Assembly: GCA_016708315.1 (NCBI GenBank)
Contig: JADJGC010000002.1
Coordinates: 1 to 64,000, forward strand
From: a bacterium
GTDB lineage: Bacteria > Zixibacteria > MSB-5A5 > CAIYYT01
DNA: 64,000 nt
Direction: 5' to 3'
The notes below the pieces were generated by a model. That model searched no databases. It was not told the DNA's origin and was given only the letters and a program-made list of their open reading frames with translations. Positions 9,201 to 17,603 of the stretch are shown here, in pieces. Each line of letters opens with the position of its first letter. Position 1 is the first letter of the stretch. A program made the translations under genes and the position numbers.

Positions 9201-10106
9201 TTAGTTCAAAACGGGGTACCTAAGATACTGCTTCTCAACAATCATCCGCTTTGCAAAGTACCCCAGATTCCGACCAACATGGTCTTTAGCCAACCGCTCA
9301 AGCATGGGAAGCCTGTGATTGCTTTCTTTGTATGCAATAATCCTAGAGAGTGTCCTTTCGCATGCCGGAGAATCCGGGTACAAATCGAGTAACATCTGGA
9401 GTGATTTCTTTTCTTCGATCAGGTCGCGCTCGTCGAATTCTGCGAACTTAGGTCGGTACAACTGCGCCCGCAACTCCAGTAATAACACTCCGTAGTCATC
9501 ATCGGTGCTCTCGCGGAGCGCGTCATCAATTATGAATGAAATGGATTCATTTGATGCAATTCCCCAGATGTTGTCAATCGTTCGAAGTAAGTACGCGATT
9601 TCCGCATCACTTCCAGAAGGCTGAATGATAGAGAACTTTAGTTCATTCGATTTGTGCGCAGATTCATAAGTTACCACCAGAGAGTATTCTCCATCCTGGA
9701 AGCCCCAGAGATGACTTCCGTCTCTCAGCGGAGCACCGTATATTCCCGTGAATCGGATCCACTCCACTAGTGAGTCATTTGGCGCAAGACTGACAACGAT
9801 AGGCTGGCCGCAATCAGTGACAGTGATAAACGGTTTAATGATACCAAAACCGGCTCTTTCAAGACGAAACTCCAAGCCGTGTGAGATTTCGCTGATTTTT
9901 CTGACTGTCACCAGCCGCCCAGATATGTTCTTAAGGACGCATTTGACAAATATCGGTTGCACGTCGAAGTAGTCTGTTTTCTGCATCGAAATCTTGAAGT
10001 CCAGTGAATCGGAAACCACAGCGCAAAACAATGCGACAAAGAAGCCACTCACAATCACCCAACTTAGTGCGAATAACAACCTTGCCAATTTTGACTCCTG
10101 CCACAT
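9201..10106 (-). CDS. Hypothetical membrane-anchored protein
   Basis: About 301 residues from ATG 10106, which follows an AAGAGA-like ribosome site; a longer in-frame extension to 10277 lacks such a site and has atypical composition. One transmembrane segment near residues 10-33 (LLFALSWVIVSGFFVALF) is followed by a long domain outside the cytoplasm. That domain has a beta-rich middle (FDVQPIFVKCVLKNISGRLV, DGEYSLVVTYES), resembling an immunoglobulin-like fold, and an alpha-helical C-terminus (LQMLLDLYPDSPACERTL) that looks TPR-like. I do not recognise the family. It is convergent with the NtrC-type gene. Confidence 0.65.
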   Translation of the reverse strand: MWQESKLARLLFALSWVIVSGFFVALFCAVVSDSLDFKISMQKTDYFDVQPIFVKCVLKNISGRLVTVRKISEISHGLEFRLERAGFGIIKPFITVTDCGQPIVVSLAPNDSLVEWIRFTGIYGAPLRDGSHLWGFQDGEYSLVVTYESAHKSNELKFSIIQPSGSDAEIAYLLRTIDNIWGIASNESISFIIDDALRESTDDDYGVLLLELRAQLYRPKFAEFDERDLIEEKKSLQMLLDLYPDSPACERTLSRIIAYKESNHRLPMLERLAKDHVGRNLGYFAKRMIVEKQYLRYPVLN

Positions 10107-10345
10107 TGTAGTCTCTTGTGACGTTAGCTGGTTTTCACTTCTCAAAGCCGTTGCGGCATTTGCTCGCTGATAATTCCGAAACTGGACATTAAATGATAGT
10201 TTATAGGATGTGCTGTTGCAATCATCTTTATGCCATTGCAATTGACGCCATAATTCCAGCGAACGGAATGAGAACAAACGAAATCAGAAACGAGATAGAC
10301 AAGGAGAGGCTGTCCCAGTGGTCGAATTTCTTCTGTACCGGGACA

Positions 10346-10420
10346 GCGTCAGGTCACATCCCGGACGATCACCTGTCGATTTCTTCCAGACTTTTCGGCG
10401 TCCGGGACAAGACCTGACGC
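10346..10420. repeat. 75-bp compound inverted repeat
   Basis: GCGTCAGGTC (10346-10355) pairs with GACCTGACGC (10411-10420) and TCCCGGAC (10359-10366) pairs with GTCCGGGA (10400-10407). They are separated by a symmetric 3-nt internal loop and capped by a 33-nt loop. The structure resembles a REP- or MITE-like extragenic element or a long RNA hairpin. Confidence 0.65.
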
Positions 10421-10620
10421 AACCTTGCAGACGGTGTCGGATGGATTAAAGCAGGCGAGGGAACCGCGCCCCTACGGTTGATTCGACTTTTCCCTCTAAT
10501 CATCTCATCCCATATCAAATCAGACAATGATGGCTGCGGGCAAGGGTGGCTGGCGCTTACGGAATCAGAGATGGGGCAGACGAGGAAAGGTGCCGCCCAC
10601 CGAACGTTTTAGGCAATGAA

Positions 10621-10647
10621 CCTGGATTCCCGCTTTCGCGGGAATGA
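10621..10647. repeat. ATTCCCGC-TTTC-GCGGGAAT extragenic palindrome
   Basis: Perfect 8-bp arms with a 4-nt loop followed by GACGGG. This class of palindrome (ATTCCC...GGGAAT) is widespread between genes of many bacteria. A degenerate relative (CCCGCTTTGGGCGGG followed by GATGAC) occurs at about 19588-19608. Confidence 0.6.
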
Positions 10648-10760
10648 CGGGTTCTAATCGAGGGGGGGGGTCCCTGGGTGTTTGGGGTTCGGCCCCCGGG
10701 GGGCGGGGGACTTGGCACTTTCAGGGAATGACGGGTTTGAGTTTGTAGAGTGAAAGTAGA

Positions 10761-10790
10761 ACGGCGCCGGGAAATGGTTCGCGGCGCCGT
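10761..10790 (-). terminator. Probable terminator of the DUF3857 gene pair
   Basis: Perfect 9-bp arms ACGGCGCCG / CGGCGCCGT (10761-10769 and 10782-10790) lie about 30 bp beyond the stop codon of the minus-strand gene ending at 10821. The following minus-strand tract, TCTACTTTC, is only weakly T-rich. Confidence 0.5.
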
Positions 10791-10820
10791 GAGCTATTCG
10801 GATTAGTGGGGAATGGATAC

Positions 10821-12785
10821 TTAGTTCGGGAGACGTTTCTCCAAAAGGATCAGGGTGTTGTTCGGTGATGAGAAATCGTCGTAGGCTTTCTTGAACATCG
10901 GATATTCTTCGGTGTCAATTTCCTTGTCGACCAATGTCACTGAAGCACTGTAAATGACCTCGGTGGAGTCGGAGTTGAGCGAGAAGTTTGAACTCCACTT
11001 GCCGAAGCTGTTTTCGATTGCGAACGGCTCGGAAACGAAAACTGCGCGGTAGCCCGGCGGCAAATGAATCACGCCTTCTTTCTTGAGCATCATCTTTGAG
11101 TCAAGCATCATGCTGTAGTTGCGCACAGTCTGTCCCGGATTTGCAGGAATCTGCGCGAAACCGAACGGCACGTCCTGCAAGCGGAAGATCATCATGTCGC
11201 CTTGCACGATGCCCATCTCCGGTGTGGAGTAGTCTTGTGCTACCTGAACCGTGGACGTCAGATCGCTCAAGTTCGAAACTTTGAATTCCTTGTTGTGGCT
11301 GCCTTCGCCCATGCTGTTGGCGGTGGCGAGGAAGTACTGCTCGCGTTCCTTGGGTGTTGCGTCCTTTAGCGTGGCGCGCGCCATATTGTCGAAGATGCCC
11401 GACAACTGGCAGCCGGCGGTGCCATCGACATCGCCGTTCGATTTGACGATCATCTCGAAGCGGCAGTCGGCGACGTTGGTTTCGGGCGCAGGGTCAACGA
11501 CGGCGAGCATTTCGCTGGCGTTTTCTTTGACAAGGAATCCCGTGGTGCCTTGCGCATCGGGGAGATAGCCGAATGACGCCATGTCGCCGAAAGGATTGAT
11601 CCACAGCGGTGCGCCCTTGTATGAGGGTACGTAAGCGAGGATAGCATCGAACTGCTTCATCGCAGGATGTTCGTTCGCCAGAATCGCGCCGTTGCGATTG
11701 ACAAAATGCGGATAGGCTTCGATGCCGGCCGCTCGCAATAGCGAGATCAGGAGAACGGATTTGTCGCGCCAGTCGCCGTACTTGTTGGCGAGGACGACGT
11801 CGGCATCATTGGGTTCGTATCCGGCGAGTCCGAGCGGGAGGCTGTTTTCGGCGACGCCGCGAATGTCGGTAATGACATAGAGGCCGATCTTTTCGATCTT
11901 CTCGTCGAGTGACTTCGCACCTTTGGTGAGCTCAGTTGCTTTCTTCAGCACATCGCCGTCGGTCTTCACATGCGGATAGAATTGTCCAGCGAGCCACTTG
12001 CCGACTTGATCCCACGATGTGGCATCGGTGTAGATCAAGCGAGGCGCGATACGCGTCATTGAAGGCATGCTCGGTTCGCTGATCACCTGCGGTGAGTTGG
12101 TTGTGGTCCAATTGTGGGTGACCATACCATCCGCTTCGGATTTGCTGTAATCGACGCCTTCGTTCTGGAAAGTGTAGCGGAGATTGACACTCGGGTGAAC
12201 GGTCAGGGCAATCTCCTTGAAGCCGATCGGATCGTTGCCTTGAAACAGGTCGGTGCCCCAAGTGTAATGCTCTTCGCCTTCTTCAGCGGCTTTGTGGAAG
12301 GTGCGCAGTTTCAGTTCGATCGTGACTCCTGGCGCAAGTGCTGGGAAATTGATAACCTTCTGCATGATGTTGGAATAGATCGCGGCGTTCGACAGGAAAG
12401 CCGGTGTCAGGTCGTGGATCGCCTTGCTTTCGACTTCCTTGGTAGTCCCATCGACGAGATAGGTCACGGCCTTGACGACGACGACACTATCAGCTTCCTT
12501 GTTGTAGAGATGCTTGACATCGCCATACATCTCCTTGCCGCGTTCCTGCATGATCTTGACAACCATGTGCCAATCGGTCACGCTGCTGCCATCCAACTGG
12601 ACGGTTGATGCGCGTTGATTAACCAGCACATAGCCGCCAGCTTGCGGATATTGCTGAGGCGACGGCGCCTGCGCGATCAACGCCAGAATGTCGGCGTCGG
12701 AAAAGGTCTTTGTGACAGCGCCGGCGACACCGAACATTGCGACACAGAGCGTCAACGCTGTTATGATTAAAATACGTTTGTTCAC
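10821..12785 (-). CDS. DUF3857 / transglutaminase-like exported protein, catalytic triad lost
   Basis: About 654 residues from GTG 12785 (GGAG six bases upstream; a slightly longer start at 12797 is possible), with a signal peptide ending near VAGAV. The order is DUF3857-type N-domain, transglutaminase-like core and a C-terminal beta domain, as in its upstream neighbour, with which it aligns end to end. At the three catalytic positions it differs: YGDWRD where the neighbour has YGVCRD (Cys to Trp), QFDAIL where it has FNHAIV (His to Asp), and WINPFG where it has YADPT (Asp to Asn). It is therefore predicted to be a non-catalytic binding or partner protein in the periplasm or outer envelope. 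Same strand, 21 bp below the neighbour, so probably one operon. Confidence 0.85.
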   Translation of the reverse strand: MNKRILIITALTLCVAMFGVAGAVTKTFSDADILALIAQAPSPQQYPQAGGYVLVNQRASTVQLDGSSVTDWHMVVKIMQERGKEMYGDVKHLYNKEADSVVVVKAVTYLVDGTTKEVESKAIHDLTPAFLSNAAIYSNIMQKVINFPALAPGVTIELKLRTFHKAAEEGEEHYTWGTDLFQGNDPIGFKEIALTVHPSVNLRYTFQNEGVDYSKSEADGMVTHNWTTTNSPQVISEPSMPSMTRIAPRLIYTDATSWDQVGKWLAGQFYPHVKTDGDVLKKATELTKGAKSLDEKIEKIGLYVITDIRGVAENSLPLGLAGYEPNDADVVLANKYGDWRDKSVLLISLLRAAGIEAYPHFVNRNGAILANEHPAMKQFDAILAYVPSYKGAPLWINPFGDMASFGYLPDAQGTTGFLVKENASEMLAVVDPAPETNVADCRFEMIVKSNGDVDGTAGCQLSGIFDNMARATLKDATPKEREQYFLATANSMGEGSHNKEFKVSNLSDLTSTVQVAQDYSTPEMGIVQGDMMIFRLQDVPFGFAQIPANPGQTVRNYSMMLDSKMMLKKEGVIHLPPGYRAVFVSEPFAIENSFGKWSSNFSLNSDSTEVIYSASVTLVDKEIDTEEYPMFKKAYDDFSSPNNTLILLEKRLPN

Positions 12786-12806
12786 ATTCAACTCCACAAT
12801 CCCTGA

Positions 12807-14783
12807 TTAGTTTTGCGAGCCTTCACGCTGCATGATAAGTTCGCCGCGCGCCGACTTGGAAGCAGTCTTCATGACTTCCTTGAACTGGGCATACTCTGCC
12901 GGTGACATTTCCTTGGCGTTGATCATGATCTCTTTTTGATAAGTGACCAGAGTTCCGCCCGTAGCCAGCTCGGAAGAGTTTTGGCTTTGGTAGGTCATGC
13001 GATAATCAACCGGTCCTTTGGATTCGGAAACGGCGTCGGGCATCGACTTGACTTTCATACCAGCCGGAAGGGTGATGGTTTCTTCTTCGGAAGCGCCGAA
13101 AGTGAAGCCGAGGTTATAGGCGTACTTGCGTTCCGGCAGGGAAGCCGACGACAGCAAGAACTTGGAGATCAATTCGAACGAACCGCGAGACACCGGGCTC
13201 TTCATCAAAACGAACTCGCCGGCTTCGGTCGGGTACTTGTCGACCTGATAGGAGAACTTGATCTCAAAGGGAAGCTCGAGATTTTCAGGGTCGGTGTATG
13301 AGAAGCCGGTTAGGCGCGCGCCGGGATAGACATCCTGAATCACGTAGTTCCAGATCATCGACATCTGTGCGCTCGGCATTGAGCGGGCGAATGATCTGAG
13401 TGCCAGGTCATAAATGCCGTCGGTAGCGATGGTCACTTCGGAGGTGAAGACACCTTCCCCGGTCAGATTCGAAACGGCTTTGATTTTGCCCATGTTGTCC
13501 TTGGCCGGAGTCAGCGGCGTATCAGCCAGCGGCTTGCCTTCGGGAGTGCAGACAAGAACTTGTTGTTTGGCTTCCACTGCAGGGAGCCAGTCGACGGAGT
13601 TCTCGACGGTGGGATCGGCGTAGGTGAAAGTGCCGTCATCATTCTTGATCGCGACGATAGCGTGATTGAAGCCGATGTAGGGGATATCGTAAGCGACTTT
13701 GGAACCCATGTTAGTCAAGACGACTTCGGCGGGAACATCAGCTTCGCGAAGCATCGCGACCATCATCGCGGCAACGTCGCGGCAGACACCGTATTTGGTT
13801 TCGTAGGTTTCAGTCACAGGTTTCGGTTCGAGGCCTTTCTTCTTGCCGGTGCCGAGGCCCATGTAACGGACTTTCTGCGCGACGAAGTGGTAGATGGCAT
13901 CGACTTTTTCGTCGCGTGTAGTTTTGCCGGCGGTCAAGGATGAAACCTCGGCGCGCATGGCGTCATTGAGTTCCATTTGCTTTCCGGCCATTTCGTTCCA
14001 CCACTTGCTGACCGTTTCCCAGGATTCGATGGTTGAGAAAATCACGGTCGGTGCAATTTCTGTCAGAGAGGGCATCGCCGGTTCTTGAATAATCCGGTCG
14101 ACGTTTTCGGCGCTCCAAGTATATCTCACTTTGTCGCCCATTTGCTTTTCCGAGAACTTGACCTTGCCGTTCATAGTGATGTGGCGCAGGGGAAGTGATT
14201 TCGGGCCGATGACCACGACTTCTTTGGAGATCATTGGTTCGAACACTTGGAATACTTCCATACCGTCGAACTGGCCTTCCATCGGTGCGTGATAAAGGTG
14301 GTCTTCGACAAGCAGTTCAACACAGTCGCCGACTTCGAGATTCTTGAAAGTTATGACGCGGTTGAGGGCATCGCTCTCGTAGATGTTCATTGCTTCGGTA
14401 GAGGCGTCGGAAATGTCTTTCATCATCTCGGCGGGTACTTCGATAATCGAGCCGTCCTGCTTGATGACGCGAGCCGACTTGACGACGATGCTGTCATACG
14501 TCTTGTAGAACGGAATCTTGATTTCGCCGTAGTCCTTGAAACCGGCTTCGGTGAGGACTTTCGCCAACATATAGTCGGTTGTCTTGCCGGTGCCATCGGC
14601 ATTGTATTCGTAAGTTGTGTTCTGCTTAATCAGCAGGGCGTTGGCATCGGGATACTGTTTTGTATCACCGGCCTTCTTAATCAATTCTGCCGTTTCCTTG
14701 TCCAAGGTGGCGGCAAAGGCCGTTGATGCGATTAGCAGCAATGTCGCGATCAACATCGCAATCGCCTTCTTGAAATTGTGCAT
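12807..14783 (-). CDS. DUF3857 / transglutaminase-like exported protein, intact triad
   Basis: About 658 residues from ATG 14783 (AAGGAG six bases upstream; another ATG at 14789 directly abuts that site). Signal peptide MHNFKKAIAMLIATLLL... ending near STAFA. The N-terminal DUF3857-type domain includes PSLTEIAPTVIFSTIESW. The transglutaminase-like core keeps the Cys (KYGVCRDVAAMM), His (GFNHAIVAIKND) and Asp (YADPTVEN) of the papain-like triad. A C-terminal beta domain (TLPAGMKVKSMPD) completes the family architecture. Family members are exported proteins of FCB bacteria whose substrates are mostly unknown; proteolysis or peptide crosslinking is inferred from the triad only. First gene of the tandem pair. 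Confidence 0.87.
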   Translation of the reverse strand: MHNFKKAIAMLIATLLLIASTAFAATLDKETAELIKKAGDTKQYPDANALLIKQNTTYEYNADGTGKTTDYMLAKVLTEAGFKDYGEIKIPFYKTYDSIVVKSARVIKQDGSIIEVPAEMMKDISDASTEAMNIYESDALNRVITFKNLEVGDCVELLVEDHLYHAPMEGQFDGMEVFQVFEPMISKEVVVIGPKSLPLRHITMNGKVKFSEKQMGDKVRYTWSAENVDRIIQEPAMPSLTEIAPTVIFSTIESWETVSKWWNEMAGKQMELNDAMRAEVSSLTAGKTTRDEKVDAIYHFVAQKVRYMGLGTGKKKGLEPKPVTETYETKYGVCRDVAAMMVAMLREADVPAEVVLTNMGSKVAYDIPYIGFNHAIVAIKNDDGTFTYADPTVENSVDWLPAVEAKQQVLVCTPEGKPLADTPLTPAKDNMGKIKAVSNLTGEGVFTSEVTIATDGIYDLALRSFARSMPSAQMSMIWNYVIQDVYPGARLTGFSYTDPENLELPFEIKFSYQVDKYPTEAGEFVLMKSPVSRGSFELISKFLLSSASLPERKYAYNLGFTFGASEEETITLPAGMKVKSMPDAVSESKGPVDYRMTYQSQNSSELATGGTLVTYQKEIMINAKEMSPAEYAQFKEVMKTASKSARGELIMQREGSQN

Positions 14784-14920
14784 GCTCATCTCCTTATGTT
14801 AAATTCAATTGTTCTCAAGCAGGGGAATCCCGGAGCCGTTCGACGAATCCGATATCCATACCATGTCGTAATATAACGAAATTGGCAATGTTAAGTTGCG
14901 CCAATCATCGTTGACGCACT

Positions 14921-15202
14921 CTATTTCCGCAGTGTCACCAGCGTTGCGCCCCATGAGGATGACGACTGAGAATCAAGCCGAAACGACTCGACATTTTCAT
15001 TGCGTTCGAGCAGTGAATGGACCGTCCTGCGCAGATGGCCAATTCCCTTGCCATGGATGATACGAATCTCGAGGATTCCGCACTCTTTGCAGGCGAGTAT
15101 ATACTCCGGCACTAGCTCTTTGACATCTTTCGGGTCGAAATGATGCAGGTCCAAAATACCGTCGATTGGATACTCAATCGGGTCGTCAGTTGAATCGGAC
15201 AT
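14921..15202 (-). CDS. Small stand-alone Smr-domain protein
   Basis: 93 residues, almost entirely an Smr (small MutS-related) domain: LDLHHFDPKDV corresponds to the LDLHG/LDxH motif and IRIIHGKGIGHLRRTV to the HGxGxGxLR motif. Smr domains bind and can nick nucleic acids and occur at the C-terminus of MutS2 or alone. This version has no extra domain. Start ATG 15202; ribosome site weak. It is separated from the DUF3857 pair by about 140 bp and is probably an independent unit. Confidence 0.85.
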   Translation of the reverse strand: MSDSTDDPIEYPIDGILDLHHFDPKDVKELVPEYILACKECGILEIRIIHGKGIGHLRRTVHSLLERNENVESFRLDSQSSSSWGATLVTLRK

Positions 15203-15433
15203 GGTTGAAATCTATGTAATTGCAGGCTGGCGACAAGGAGGAAAGTAGCAGTGCGGGCAAATTGGCGGGGAAGTATTCCCTTGCTGAAATTGGTCGATGA
15301 GATATATTAGATATGGTATACATGCACTCAATTTCATGCGCCGGGCAACTTCTTACTCACGTGCCGCTTCGGCGAATTCTTATTGATGGATTAGACAATT
15401 TGTTACACACTCTCGCTCGATGAAGGTAGTTTC

Positions 15434-17491
15434 ATGCGTATACGCCAGCTTTCTCTTGTTGTCTCTCTGACCCTGATTTTTGTCGCCGCAGCAATTGCGG
15501 AGGACAAAGTCACTTATCAAAGCGCCAAGTCGAATGTCGCAGTTGCGCCAGTTATCACTTCTCCGGAACAGATAAATGCCGTCACGCATCCGATCTCGAC
15601 AAGCAAACCCCAGCGCAAGTATCATAAGGACCCGATGACCCGGCCGGAAGCACGGTTCCAGGTAGAGACCTACGACCCCTCGAATCCGCGCTTCATTCTC
15701 GACCGTGCAACGGAACTCGCTGATCGGGAAGATGCCGGATATGTTCCGTGCAAGAGTTTTGCAGGGATCAGCAACACCGGTTGGGATCCGCCGGATCCGC
15801 ATGTAGCGGCAGGACCGACTCACGTGGTTGAAGTAGTTAACAGCTCGATTGCCATCTTTAACAAGGAGACTGGTGTCAAGTTGCTGCAGTCGACGGCAGA
15901 ATTTTGGTTCCAGAATACGACGCCTCCCCCGGCAAGCGGATTCATTTTCGACCCGAAGGTTGTATATGATCCGAATGGTGGTCATTTCATCATTTTCTAT
16001 TTATGCTCGGACGATGTGGATGAGTCGTCTTATCTCGTCTCTGTATCACAGACCTCAGATGCGATGGGGAATTGGTGGAGTTATAATCTCAATGCGGCGG
16101 TAAACGGGACGGTGCCTTCGAATTGCTGGCCGGATTATCCCGGACTCGGATTCGACTATGATGAGGCAGTTTATCTGACCTCAAACCAATGGGAGTTTGG
16201 CGGTGGATACCAATATGCCAAGGTGAGAATTCTGCCGAAATTTCAGATCTATTCTGGTGCTCCCGTCACTTACAACGATCTTTGGTATTTAAAGTATAAC
16301 GACAACTCGACGGCGTTTACCGTTAAGCCGGCAGTGACTTACGATGACGCTGACGGCGAGTTCTTGCTTTCGAATCTATGGTTTGGTTCAAACTATACAA
16401 CCTACTGGAAGATCACCAATCCTGTCCTTAGTCCAGTTGTAACGGTGAGACCAAGGGTGAATATCCCGGCGTATCCGTCGCCACCGACTGTTGAGCAGAA
16501 GGGCGGAGCGAACGTTGGGACGCTTGGATCGATGACGCAGGATGTTCTGTTCCGTAACGGGAAAGTCTATACGGCCTTCGACCAAGGATTCAATTGGGGA
16601 TCGGCAACGGTTGCGGCTGTACGCATACTGGGAATTGATACAACGACATCCATGGCGACTGTCGACAAGGTTTTCGGCGCAGACAAGAAGCACTACTACT
16701 TCCCGGGAATCTACGTCGATCCTTCTGACCGAATCTTCCTTGGCTTTAATCGTTCTTCAACCGAGGAGTTCATCAGTATCTGGTATACAGAAGATCTCAT
16801 GGCTACGAACAGCAGTCGTTTGCTCAAGGCCGGCCAGAGTGCCCGCTCGGGTTCGGAACCGGTAAGATGGGGTGACTATGCAGGAATTGGGCCTGACCCG
16901 GTAGATCCGAACAAGGTATGGATTTCGACGGAATATAGCGGGCCGTCGTCGAGCAATTGGATGACCTGGATAGGGCAGGTGCCCTCGGCGATTAGTCAGC
17001 CGAGCCTTGAACTACCAGCCGACAATGACGTTCTCCGGAGCCCAATTGCCTTCGCCTGGGACAGCTTCAGCCCGGCGGATTCGTATAGAATCGAGATTGA
17101 TAACGATTCGAATTTCACTTCAATTGATCATAGTATAGTTGTTGACTCCAATGGGGTTACGGTGTCAGGCTTCATTGATCAGTCGAGGTACTATTGGCGC
17201 GTTTCTGGCATTTCTGTCTGTGCGAATAACCCGATGTCATTTGTTCGCTCATTTGTTGCCTGCTCGTTTACGCCGGGTGACGCCGACGGCGGTGGATCAG
17301 TCACGATCAGCGATGCTGTCTATTTGATCGGGTATATCTTCACAGGCGGACCGGAACCGGTGCCACAAATGGCGGGTGACACGAATTGCGATTCGAACCT
17401 TACGGTCACGGATGTCGTATTGTTAATTAACTACATTTTCGGTGGCGGCAGCGCCCCGTGCGATCCATGTAGTTCACCATTGGACAATTAG
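15434..17491 (+). CDS. Secreted protein with C-terminal dockerin-like repeats
   Basis: 685 residues, signal peptide ending near AAAIA. Residues ~100-510 form one large beta-rich domain with aromatic, Asp/Asn-rich loops (GWDPPDPHVAAGPTHVVEV, RWGDYAGIGPDPVDPNKVW) that resembles a sialidase or beta-propeller-like exo-domain; I cannot name a family. Residues ~515-610 look fibronectin/Ig-like (SYRIEIDNDSNF). The C-terminus carries two dockerin-type calcium repeats: GDADGGGSVTISDAVYLIGY followed by IFTGGPEP, and GDTNCDSNLTVTDVVLLINY followed by IFGGGSAP. These repeats are characteristic of exported proteins in Zixibacteria-like genomes. The next gene ends in the same repeats. Confidence 0.8.
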   Translation: MRIRQLSLVVSLTLIFVAAAIAEDKVTYQSAKSNVAVAPVITSPEQINAVTHPISTSKPQRKYHKDPMTRPEARFQVETYDPSNPRFILDRATELADREDAGYVPCKSFAGISNTGWDPPDPHVAAGPTHVVEVVNSSIAIFNKETGVKLLQSTAEFWFQNTTPPPASGFIFDPKVVYDPNGGHFIIFYLCSDDVDESSYLVSVSQTSDAMGNWWSYNLNAAVNGTVPSNCWPDYPGLGFDYDEAVYLTSNQWEFGGGYQYAKVRILPKFQIYSGAPVTYNDLWYLKYNDNSTAFTVKPAVTYDDADGEFLLSNLWFGSNYTTYWKITNPVLSPVVTVRPRVNIPAYPSPPTVEQKGGANVGTLGSMTQDVLFRNGKVYTAFDQGFNWGSATVAAVRILGIDTTTSMATVDKVFGADKKHYYFPGIYVDPSDRIFLGFNRSSTEEFISIWYTEDLMATNSSRLLKAGQSARSGSEPVRWGDYAGIGPDPVDPNKVWISTEYSGPSSSNWMTWIGQVPSAISQPSLELPADNDVLRSPIAFAWDSFSPADSYRIEIDNDSNFTSIDHSIVVDSNGVTVSGFIDQSRYYWRVSGISVCANNPMSFVRSFVACSFTPGDADGGGSVTISDAVYLIGYIFTGGPEPVPQMAGDTNCDSNLTVTDVVLLINYIFGGGSAPCDPCSSPLDN

Positions 17492-17603
17492 GCCTGAGTA
17501 CACCAAAGCTACAGGCAGTGTCTCATTGTGGATTACGTTGGTCTAACTATAATATGTATAACAAATCGAGAAAGTTATCTATGTCATTTATAAAGGTGAA
17601 CTC

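Larger units (their letters stand above)
10107..10820. other. Intergenic region with palindromic elements
   Basis: No convincing gene. It holds a compound inverted repeat (10346-10420), a dRS3-like palindrome (10621-10647), a G-run tract around 10663-10715 and a hairpin below the DUF3857 pair (10761-10790). Short ORFs overlapping this stretch have no recognisable features. Confidence 0.6.
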
